DNA of 50,064 nucleotides from Bacteroidota bacterium (GTDB lineage Bacteria > Bacteroidota > Bacteroidia > Flavobacteriales > Weeksellaceae): assembly GCA_018266955.1 (NCBI GenBank), contig JAFDZI010000048.1, positions 1-50,064 on the forward strand, given 5' to 3'. The notes beneath the pieces were generated by a model. The model was not told where the DNA came from and made no database searches. It was given only the letters and a program-made list of their open reading frames with translations. Made by a program: the position numbers and the translations under genes. Below, piece after piece: positions 34,574 through 41,384 of the stretch; the stretch's first letter is position 1, and each line of letters begins with the position of its first letter.

Positions 34574-34912
34574 TTACATTTCAGCAATCAGCAAATCCAA
34601 AACTTCTTTTTCCGTAGTGCAATTATTTATTTTTGATTTCACTCGTTCAGTTAATTCAGGTAAATTATCATATGGCAAGATCAAAAACTCTTTAAAATTA
34701 TCGTGTTCAAGAACCACATATTCATTGCCATTTTTTCTGAACACATTATCTTTTTGAAACTCAATTTTCTTATTAAAATAGAAACCAATTCCCTTTTTGT
34801 CCATCGCATTAAAATGATAAGCCATTAAACTAAAATTGCCTTTGTTTGGTATTTGTGTTTTGGTTAAAACTTTTTTGTAAGCATCGTTTTTTATCCAATA
34901 ATTTGTATTCAT
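34574..34912 (-). CDS. Hypothetical protein paired with HNH endonuclease
   Basis: A 112-residue soluble protein (start MNTNYWIKNDAYKKVLTK) that I do not recognise. It is a mix of strands and helices with an aromatic centre (NFSLMAYHFNAM, GIGFYFNKKIEF) and an acidic helical end (TTEKEVLDLLIAEM). It begins 3 bases after the HNH endonuclease stop, so the two are almost surely translated from one message. The context suggests a partner or regulator of the nuclease, for example a subunit or a control protein, but this is only inference. Confidence 0.7.
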   Translation of the reverse strand: MNTNYWIKNDAYKKVLTKTQIPNKGNFSLMAYHFNAMDKKGIGFYFNKKIEFQKDNVFRKNGNEYVVLEHDNFKEFLILPYDNLPELTERVKSKINNCTTEKEVLDLLIAEM

Positions 34913-34915
34913 AAC

Positions 34916-35692
34916 TTAAAAGTTTTTGTTGAAAATTACATCAAGATGATACTGAATAAAATCCTTTTTCGGAAAATATCTTTGTGGTTGAATGAGTGTT
35001 TGATTTTCAATTGGCGTAAAATACTTTCCATAATAATCAGCATCTTTTTTCTTTTTCAATTTATCAGAAATCAAAATTTGATATTGTTCATTTATCGCAA
35101 TCAACCCTTTATCATAAGCCTTATCATACAATGCAGATAAGCAAATTCCATTTTCAGGATTTAACCGTTCATCTTCATTTTTTGACCAAGGAATAATATG
35201 ACTTGCAAAAAGCAATTCGGGAATATCAATACCGGTAATCGCACATTTTCCAGAATAGTTAGCAACAACAATTTGTCTGAAAACATTTTGATTTACTCTT
35301 GTTTTCACTTCACGAATTTTCGTTTCACCTTTCAAATCTTTCAGGTCAAAAAGTAAATTATCAAATTTGCTTTCAATAGTTTGATTTTCTTTTTCCGCTA
35401 ATATTCTTTCACTTTCAAAAATCAACATCTCTTTGTTTTGTGCGAACTCGTCCCAAATTGGCTGACATTGTTTAATTCCGCCAACCATTCCTTTTACGCC
35501 TCTGTTTTGATGATAAGGATCGCAAGCTGCAAAATTTGTTAGGCGAATTGCGATTGAATTTACAGTTCTGCCTAAAAGATTTGCCATTTCAATAATTTCT
35601 GGCGTTCTGGTGTGCATTTTGCCAAAAGGCAATTTCAAATACAGATTAAAAACCAATATTAATTCTTCTTTTGTCCAGAGTTTTCTTTCCAT
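34916..35692 (-). CDS. HNH restriction-type endonuclease
   Basis: A 258-residue protein. The N-terminal ~75 residues form a helix-turn-helix-like region (WTKEELILVFNLYLKLPFGK, then MANLLGRTVNSIAIRL), probably for DNA binding. The C-terminal HNH_2-type domain (about 145-235) has GKCAITGIDIPELLFASHII, PWSKNEDERLNPENGICLS and LYDKAYDKGLIAI, with the H, N and D/H positions in place. This layout is that of putative type II/IV HNH restriction enzymes. The frame is intact. The adjacent methyltransferase gene is reduced to a fragment, so the nuclease is an orphan in this window. Confidence 0.85.
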   Translation of the reverse strand: MERKLWTKEELILVFNLYLKLPFGKMHTRTPEIIEMANLLGRTVNSIAIRLTNFAACDPYHQNRGVKGMVGGIKQCQPIWDEFAQNKEMLIFESERILAEKENQTIESKFDNLLFDLKDLKGETKIREVKTRVNQNVFRQIVVANYSGKCAITGIDIPELLFASHIIPWSKNEDERLNPENGICLSALYDKAYDKGLIAINEQYQILISDKLKKKKDADYYGKYFTPIENQTLIQPQRYFPKKDFIQYHLDVIFNKNF

Positions 35693-35704
35693 AATTTGAT
35701 TGAT

Positions 35705-35874
35705 TTAGGCTCTTATTAAAGGTATAGAATAACATTCATATTTGTTCTCTATTTTCGTTTTTAACTTGTCACAATACGCTCTATACATGCAATCGGATGG
35801 AAACCCGCTCTGACAAATCCCTCTGATAGGCCGCCTGCGCCAGCGAATAAGTCGATATAATTCAGTTTTTTCAT
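35705..35874 (-). pseudogene. Truncated DNA (cytosine-5) methyltransferase fragment
   Basis: From the ATG at 35874 the frame reads MKKLNYIDLFAGAGGLSEGF and VRAGFHPIACIE, the SAM-binding motif I region of C5 DNA methyltransferases, then stops at 35761 after five unrelated codons. A second frame stays open to a stop at 35705-35707 (RAYCDKLKTKIENKYE...), so a frameshift or deletion joint lies near 35779. The catalytic PC and ENV motifs and the recognition domain are all missing. It is immediately upstream of the HNH gene in the same direction, the order of a type II system. Confidence 0.82.
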
Positions 35875-35903
35875 TCTTTTAATAATCTCAAAATGCATTT
35901 TAA

Positions 35904-35911
35904 CAAAAATA
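35904..35911 (-). promoter_or_regulatory. -7 box of the relic restriction-modification unit
   Basis: TATTTTTG on the minus strand, 29 bases before the methyltransferase start. The HNH gene could still be read from here. Confidence 0.4.
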
Positions 35912-35942
35912 GGTTTTATTTTGATTGAACGAACATTTATAT

Positions 35943-35971
35943 AAAAAAAAAACCACCTCAAAATAAGGTGG
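35943..35971 (-). terminator. Terminator after the efflux operon
   Basis: On the minus strand, CCACCT/AGGTGG with a 7-base loop is followed by a run of ten T. It marks the right edge of the decayed island. Confidence 0.8.
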
Positions 35972-36001
35972 CTTCTGATGATTTATTGAAATGAGGTGTT
36001 G

Positions 36002-37090
36002 TTATTTTGTGCTTATTTTGGCTCCGTTGTACAATCGTCCACTGGCTTGGGTGATGTATTTTTCTTGGGCATTGAGGCCGGAAAGTACTTCTACTTGGTC
36101 GCCTATGGATTTTCCAATTTTTATCCAACGCAAAATGGCAGTGTTTTGGGCACTAGGAACATAGATTCCCGTTAGTTGCCCTTGCTCTACCAAGGCTGTT
36201 TTGGGTACCAAAACACTTTGTTGAAAGTCTTGATTTGCTTTTCCTTGATTTTTAATCGGGAATTGTAGGTTGGCAAACATTCCTGGCAATAGGTCTTGGG
36301 TATTGTTTAAATTTACTTTTACCAGATATTGACCGCCGGTGTTGGCCGCCGATTTACTAATCTCGCTTACCCTTCCGGATACGCTTTTGTTAATGGATTT
36401 CAGGCTAACCTGTACAGGCATTCCCTCGTTGATTTGCGAAATATTTTGCTCGGAAACCAAAACCTGAGCTTGCAATGCCGAAGGCGATTCTATCGTAAGT
36501 AGGGGCATTCCCGGATTGGCAAGGTCGCCTTGTTCTGCAAATTTGGCAGTGATGGTTCCGGAGATAGGAGCGGTAATATTGGTGTAACTATACTGGGCAT
36601 TGACTTCGTTTTTCATTTGCTGTGCCGCTTGCAAACCTGCTTTTGCCATTTCGTATCGGGCTTGCATATCGTCTAATTCTTTTTGGGAAGCCGATTGGTT
36701 TTTATAGAGGTTTTGGAATCGCTCATAGTCTTTTTTGGCACTGTTGAAGTTGGCCTGTGCTTGGGCAATCTGTGCATTGGCTTGTCCGCCTTTGGCTTGT
36801 ATATCGGCAGCATTTACGCTTACCAAAAGTTGTCCTGCTTGTACATTTTGTCCCACTTCGGCACGCATACTGGTAATGTAGCCCATCATTCGGGTGGAGA
36901 CATTCACGGAGTTTTTGGCCACCAATTTCCCGCTGGCACTTACAAAATGGGCGTCGTTGCTTGTTGTGGTTTCGCTAAGCGTTACGGAAATAGGACTTCC
37001 TGAGCTTTGGGCAGATTTTTCTTTTTCTGATGAACAACTTTGGAAGATGAAACCACCAGCTGTGAGTAGGATAAGAATATGTTTTTTCAT
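36002..37090 (-). CDS. Efflux periplasmic adaptor (HlyD/MexA-type membrane fusion protein)
   Basis: A 362-residue lipoprotein (FQSC|SSEKEK, Cys at about 19) linking an inner-membrane pump to TolC. The order of parts is classical: lipoyl half-motif (GYITSMRAEVGQNVQAGQLL), a coiled-coil hairpin (about 95-165, rich in A and Q), the second lipoyl half (YTNITAPISGTITAKFAEQG), a beta-barrel (LQAQVLVSEQNISQINEGMP) and a membrane-proximal domain. It lies 150 bases after tolC on the same strand. The expected RND permease gene does not follow; a terminator does. Confidence 0.92.
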   Translation of the reverse strand: MKKHILILLTAGGFIFQSCSSEKEKSAQSSGSPISVTLSETTTSNDAHFVSASGKLVAKNSVNVSTRMMGYITSMRAEVGQNVQAGQLLVSVNAADIQAKGGQANAQIAQAQANFNSAKKDYERFQNLYKNQSASQKELDDMQARYEMAKAGLQAAQQMKNEVNAQYSYTNITAPISGTITAKFAEQGDLANPGMPLLTIESPSALQAQVLVSEQNISQINEGMPVQVSLKSINKSVSGRVSEISKSAANTGGQYLVKVNLNNTQDLLPGMFANLQFPIKNQGKANQDFQQSVLVPKTALVEQGQLTGIYVPSAQNTAILRWIKIGKSIGDQVEVLSGLNAQEKYITQASGRLYNGAKISTK

Positions 37091-37140
37091 AAATTTTGAA
37101 TTTTGAATTTTAAATTTTGAATGATGAATTTTGAATTTTT
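37091..37140. repeat. Heptamer tandem repeat in the adaptor gene leader
   Basis: About seven tandem copies of TTTTGAA with a few changes, ending at the base before the adaptor start codon (start at 37090). On the coding strand the unit reads TTCAAAA. Confidence 0.8.
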
Positions 37141-37147
37141 CTCGTTA

Positions 37148-37232
37148 TAGCCCCGATTGTAGTGGAAATCCTTTTTTGCGAGCCGGCCTTGCCGAGCAAA
37201 AAAGATTGAAACGGAAAGCGGGAAATAGCTCC
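37148..37232 (-). repeat. Dispersed intergenic repeat, copy D (variant)
   Basis: The core GATTGTAGTGGAAATCC, then stem CTTTTTTGC/GCAAAAAAG, then GATTGAAACGGAAAGC matches copy A almost base for base outside the stem. The outer arms differ (CCCG/CGGG instead of GCGTT/AACGC). It lies between tolC and the adaptor gene, inside a likely operon. Confidence 0.8.
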
Positions 37233-37240
37233 TAAAAATA

Positions 37241-38548
37241 TTAATTTTTCAAGAATTTGAAGTGTTCCACCGCAGTATTGTACTCGAAGATGGCTTGTTG
37301 CATTTCCAATTCTTTTTGGGACATGAGGGTTTCGGCAGTGAGCAGGTCGGCGGATTTTTCCAAACCTTGGTCGTAGCGATTTTTACGGATTCGGTAGGCT
37401 TCTTTGCTTTGTTCCCAGGCTTGTTGGGTGAAGTGCACCTTGGCATCGGCATCCTGAATTTGGGTGTAGGCTTTGTTCAGTTCCAATTGGCTTTGTTGGG
37501 TGTAGGCTTCTATTTGGGCTTTGGTTTTTTCGATTTCGGCTTTGTATTTTTCTTTTTCCGATTTGGATTTCAGTCCATCGAAGACATTCCATGAGAGTTG
37601 CACACCTGCCATATAGCCGTTGGCATCGAAGGAAGCGAATTTTTTGTCGTTCATTTCGAAAGTGCCAAAAGCGTTGAGTCGAGGGAGAAATTTGGAATTT
37701 TCTGCTTTGATGAGATAGTCATAGGCGTCTAAGGATTTTTGATAGGCCGCAATATCTTTTCGGTTTTCGTTGATTTTGGTATCGGATGCCGAGAAAATTT
37801 CCTGATATTCTAGATTTTCTGTGGGTTTTAGGATTTTTCCTTCGGCATTTTCGTTCATTAGAAAGTAGAGATAATCCGATGCGTTTTGGATGTTGGATTT
37901 AGCTACCTGCAACTGGCTATCGATTTCGCTAATGCGGACATCCATGTACAAGACATCAGACTTTTGGATGATTCCGTTTTTAAAATAATTGTCGATGACT
38001 TTTTTGTTGGCCAGAGTGGTTGCTTTGGCATTTTGTAAGGTTTCCTGCATTTTGTACGCCAACTGAAGCATCATATAGGCTTTTTTCAGTTCGAAATGGA
38101 GGTATTCTTTGGTGCGTTCGGATTTTATTTTTAAGACATCGGCTTTTACCTGTCCGGCTTTTTTCATGTACACCGCATCCCTATTGATGATGGGTTGCAG
38201 TACTTCTATTTTGGTGTTGAAGTTGTTTATGGCTTTGGGATTGTTGAGCTGATCGGGATTGAAATCCATCATGCTGATCCTTGCTTGGTTGAGCTTGGTA
38301 CCAAAAGCCATAAGAGGCGAATTGGTATTCATATAGGTGTAGGATGCCGTTATATTGGGTAAATAGGCGGCTCTACTGCCTAAGAGTTCGGCTTGGGCGA
38401 GTTGTATTTCTTTTTCGGCGAGTTGTACTTGCAGGTTTTTGTCCAGAGATTTGTTTTCTAGTGCACTTTTGGAAATAGATACTATTTCTTGGCCAAAAGC
38501 AGTTGCCGAAAAAATAAGTGCCATTAGGGAAAAGACTATCTTTTTCAT
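37241..38548 (-). CDS. TolC-family outer-membrane efflux protein
   Basis: A 435-residue protein with a signal peptide (about 1-19, ending AFGQ). It shows the internal repeat and long helices of TolC proteins: LQVQLAEKEIQLAQAELLGSR and PNITASYTYMNTNS, PIINRDAVYMKKAGQVKA, then the second half with VQLSWNVFDGLKSKSEKEK and RIRKNRYDQGLEKSADLLTAE. It should form the trimeric outer-membrane channel for the adaptor encoded next. First gene of the operon; leader of about 110 bases. Confidence 0.92.
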   Translation of the reverse strand: MKKIVFSLMALIFSATAFGQEIVSISKSALENKSLDKNLQVQLAEKEIQLAQAELLGSRAAYLPNITASYTYMNTNSPLMAFGTKLNQARISMMDFNPDQLNNPKAINNFNTKIEVLQPIINRDAVYMKKAGQVKADVLKIKSERTKEYLHFELKKAYMMLQLAYKMQETLQNAKATTLANKKVIDNYFKNGIIQKSDVLYMDVRISEIDSQLQVAKSNIQNASDYLYFLMNENAEGKILKPTENLEYQEIFSASDTKINENRKDIAAYQKSLDAYDYLIKAENSKFLPRLNAFGTFEMNDKKFASFDANGYMAGVQLSWNVFDGLKSKSEKEKYKAEIEKTKAQIEAYTQQSQLELNKAYTQIQDADAKVHFTQQAWEQSKEAYRIRKNRYDQGLEKSADLLTAETLMSQKELEMQQAIFEYNTAVEHFKFLKN

Positions 38549-38872
38549 GTTTCGATATTTATTTTTTTTGAATCATATTCAATCGCTCATCTTTATTGAT
38601 GTTGGTTTGTGAAGATTGTGCATCGCGATTTCATGATGAATTTTTAGGTTCTTTTAATTAATGGCAAAATTATAGACCGCAGAAGAGTTTTACAGTGATG
38701 TTGGTTACAGAGTAGGGATTCTTGTATTTTTTGAGTTGAATACGAGGATCATTGAACTTCTGAGCATAAGAATGTTTACATTTTACAGCACTGTGCTTTT
38801 GTGGCATTCTCATTTAAGGTTCAATTAACCTGTTGGTATTTTTGTCCCAATTATTTTGCTTTTGGTATTGTT
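38549..38872. other. Intergenic region upstream of tolC
   Basis: A 324-base gap between umuC and tolC. The minus strand has TAATTTTG at 38672-38665, a candidate -7 box for tolC with no clear -33 box. A small AGGTT/AACCT hairpin (38817-38831) lies after umuC. No regulator gene or other feature is seen. Confidence 0.45.
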
Positions 38873-40138
38873 TTACTCCGCTTTCACTTTTATTATTTGG
38901 CTAAGATCTGTGGTATAGCGAGGCGAAAGGTTCTTCTGATTCATTTTCCAGGTGCGTTGCACATCCATGGAGGCCAATTTCAGTTTGTCGCTTCCCAAAC
39001 GCCGGTTCATTTTGTCCACGATTTGCATGATGGGATGGTGTTTTTGAGAAAAATCTTCGTCAAATAAAGAGGTCATCCTTTGGTCTTCTGGGACAAATTC
39101 GCTCAGCATAACGCCTGCTTTTTTATATTGAAAATGGGGTAAATAAATTTGCTCTAAAGCTTTGGTGGCAGCTTTGGAGATTTCTATTGCCGAATGGCTG
39201 GGATTGGTAAGTGTGATGGTGAAGGAGTTGGAATATTGCTTCAAATCGGTTTTGAAACGATCGGTCATCACAAATACGGTAACATACCTGCAACACGATT
39301 GTTGTTTCCTTAGTTTTTCCGAACTTTTGAAGGCAAAGGTGGCAATTCGTTCTTTTAATACCTCAAGATCCGATGTCCTTTTATCGAAGGTTCGGGTAGT
39401 GGCAATTCCTTTTTTCGGTTTGGTTTCGGAGAGTTCATATTGTTTGATCCCCCGAAGTTCCCGATGCATGCGCACCCCCATAATGCCCATTTCCTTTTGG
39501 ACAAAGGCTTCTGGCAGGCTGGTGAAATCCCAAGCAGTTTTGAGCCCCATATTGGAGAATTTATGGTAATACCGTCTGCCAATACCCCAAATATCTTCTA
39601 GGGGAAACCATTTTAGGGCTTTTTCAATTTTTTTCGGACTGTCCAATGTATAAACAGATCCTGTTTTTTCAGGGAATTTTTTTGCAATTTTATTGGCTAC
39701 TTTAGCCAAGGTTTTGGTGGGTGCCAAACCAATGCTGGTGGGAATGTCCAAGCCCAGAAAAATTTTTTCTCTCAGCTCTTCACAATGTTTTTGAAGATCC
39801 ACATAATCATAACCATGAAAATCCATAAAAGACTCGTCTATACTATAGATTTCCAAGTCTTTGCAATAACGCCGGCAAATATTGACTATGCGGTTAGAAA
39901 TGTCGCCATAAAGGATGAAATTAGCAGAAAATGCCGTGACGCCATGTTTTAGAAAAAGATCCCGGTACTGAAAGGCAGGTGCTCCCATTGGGATGCCTAG
40001 GGCTTTGGCTTCGTTGCTTCGGGCAATGGCGCAACCATCGTTGTTGCTGAGTACTACAACGGGTTGGTTTCGCAATTCGGGACGAAAGATTCTTTCGCAG
40101 CTTGCGTAAAAATTATTGCCATCGATTAAGCCAAACAT
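38873..40138 (-). CDS. umuC: Y-family DNA polymerase V subunit UmuC
   Basis: A 421-residue translesion polymerase. Family motifs are MFGLIDGNNFYASCERIF, VVVLSNNDGCAIARSNEAKALG, and LEIYSIDESFMDFHGY with the catalytic SIDE. The helix-hairpin-helix part has LEDIWGIGRRYYHKFSNMG, and the little-finger domain follows. Length equals E. coli UmuC (422). Its ATG overlaps the umuD stop by one base (TAATG), so translation is coupled. Confidence 0.95.
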   Translation of the reverse strand: MFGLIDGNNFYASCERIFRPELRNQPVVVLSNNDGCAIARSNEAKALGIPMGAPAFQYRDLFLKHGVTAFSANFILYGDISNRIVNICRRYCKDLEIYSIDESFMDFHGYDYVDLQKHCEELREKIFLGLDIPTSIGLAPTKTLAKVANKIAKKFPEKTGSVYTLDSPKKIEKALKWFPLEDIWGIGRRYYHKFSNMGLKTAWDFTSLPEAFVQKEMGIMGVRMHRELRGIKQYELSETKPKKGIATTRTFDKRTSDLEVLKERIATFAFKSSEKLRKQQSCCRYVTVFVMTDRFKTDLKQYSNSFTITLTNPSHSAIEISKAATKALEQIYLPHFQYKKAGVMLSEFVPEDQRMTSLFDEDFSQKHHPIMQIVDKMNRRLGSDKLKLASMDVQRTWKMNQKNLSPRYTTDLSQIIKVKAE

Positions 40139-40611
40139 TATTTTCTAAGTGCATGTATGTTGTAAGTTGCAACACCCCAGAGCTGAAAATCGGTGTCTTC
40201 GCTAATGTACATATCCGAATAGTGCGGATTTTCCGATTTCAAACGAATTTCTTCCAAGTTGAGTGAATTTTCTTTGTAGCGTGGTTTGTAGCGTTTTACA
40301 TAAAATTCTCCTTGGTAAAAGACCACCACAATGTCATTTTCTCTAGGGAAAAGACCTTTCTGTATGATGAGCAAATCGCTGTCGAAAACACCAATTCCGT
40401 TGAGAGAGTCTCCTGTAACATGGGCAAAAAAAGTGGTCTCTCGGTCTTTGATCAGATATTTCAATAAATCGATGCTGTCTTCTGGGAAATCTAGTGCCGG
40501 ACTCTCAAAACTACCATAGCCACCGGCTTTTACTTTAGCGGGAAGCACCGGAAATGTTGCATCATCCGATGTAGATAAGCGGAATACTTGTATGGATTTT
40601 GTTTTGTTCAA
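40138..40611 (-). CDS. umuD: UmuD-like S24 autoproteolytic subunit of DNA polymerase V
   Basis: A 157-residue LexA/UmuD-like protein. The predicted self-cleavage site is Ala29-Gly30 (KVKAGGYGS); the catalytic Ser is 69 (HVTGDSLNG) and the Lys is 106 (FYVKRYKP). Ser to Lys spacing (37) equals that of E. coli UmuD (60 and 97). No DNA-binding domain, so it is UmuD and not LexA. The start is TTG at 40611; no ATG is available upstream in frame. Upstream lies TAATTTTG and a large hairpin. Confidence 0.92.
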   Translation of the reverse strand: MNKTKSIQVFRLSTSDDATFPVLPAKVKAGGYGSFESPALDFPEDSIDLLKYLIKDRETTFFAHVTGDSLNGIGVFDSDLLIIQKGLFPRENDIVVVFYQGEFYVKRYKPRYKENSLNLEEIRLKSENPHYSDMYISEDTDFQLWGVATYNIHALRK

Positions 40612-40630
40612 AATATGACTTTTTGCGTTA

Positions 40631-40638
40631 CAAAATTA
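40631..40638 (-). promoter_or_regulatory. -7 box upstream of umuDC
   Basis: TAATTTTG on the minus strand, followed by TAACGCAAAA. The expected -33 region falls inside the hairpin at 40650-40687, and no -33 TTG is seen. Confidence 0.45.
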
Positions 40639-40649
40639 GGAAAATAAAA

Positions 40650-40687
40650 TTCCGAAATAAAATTGAAATGATCATTTTATTTCGGAA
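40650..40687 (-). terminator. Hairpin after the rhomboid gene, possible terminator/operator
   Basis: A perfect 14-bp inverted repeat (TTCCGAAATAAAAT, 10-base spacer). On the minus strand TTTTATTTTCC follows, so it can end the topoisomerase-rhomboid transcript. It also covers the upstream promoter region of umuDC. Confidence 0.6.
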
Positions 40688-40719
40688 ATTTTGGTGTTTT
40701 TATGGTTAAGAATAATGCT

Positions 40720-41373
40720 TTAACCTATTCTTTTTTTGATGATAATTTCGTAGGCCAAATAGAGGAGTGGCAGGGACATAATACCCAATTCGGTAACATG
40801 TGTTATGGCAGCTTCTGTTTGGGTAGTTACCGCATATAACAAGCCGAAAAAAGCGCCACCCAAATGTGCGGCATGTCCTATGTTGTCATTTTGTTGCGGA
40901 TTGAGCATCATATAAACTGAGTAGCCGAAATAGAGCAAACCAAATATATAACCCGGAATAGGAATGGGAATAAAGAAAAAATAAATTCCTATGGATGGGA
41001 AAATAGCAATGGCTCCGAATAAAATTCCAGATACCCCGCCACTTGCACCGATGGCAGAGTACCAACTTTGTTTTTTGTATAAATACAAGCAAAAATAATT
41101 TCCCAAAATCATGGATCCAAAGTAGATAATGAAGAAGCCTATTTCGCCAAATGCTTGTATTACAATAGGAGCAAAGAAGTATAAGGTAAGCATATTGAAC
41201 AGTAAATGTGACCAGCTCCCGTGCAAGAAGCCGGCAGAAAGAAGTCGGATGTATTCGCCTCTTTGTACGGCGGCTACATTAAATTTATATTTTTCGAAAA
41301 AAGAAAAATCCTGAAAACCTTTCATGCTCACTACAACGGTAATGATGATAAGGCCTAAGAGTAAAATATTCAT
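40720..41373 (-). CDS. Rhomboid-family intramembrane serine protease
   Basis: A 217-residue multi-pass membrane protein. The rhomboid catalytic pair is visible: Ser in AIGASGGVSGILFGA and His in NIGHAAHLGGAFFGLLY; HGSWSHLLFNMLTLYFFA is the conserved HxxxN region. About six hydrophobic helices. Substrates unknown. It begins 11 bases after the parC stop and is the last gene of the topoisomerase IV unit. Confidence 0.92.
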   Translation of the reverse strand: MNILLLGLIIITVVVSMKGFQDFSFFEKYKFNVAAVQRGEYIRLLSAGFLHGSWSHLLFNMLTLYFFAPIVIQAFGEIGFFIIYFGSMILGNYFCLYLYKKQSWYSAIGASGGVSGILFGAIAIFPSIGIYFFFIPIPIPGYIFGLLYFGYSVYMMLNPQQNDNIGHAAHLGGAFFGLLYAVTTQTEAAITHVTELGIMSLPLLYLAYEIIIKKRIG

Positions 41374-41384
41374 AGTGTTTGGGT

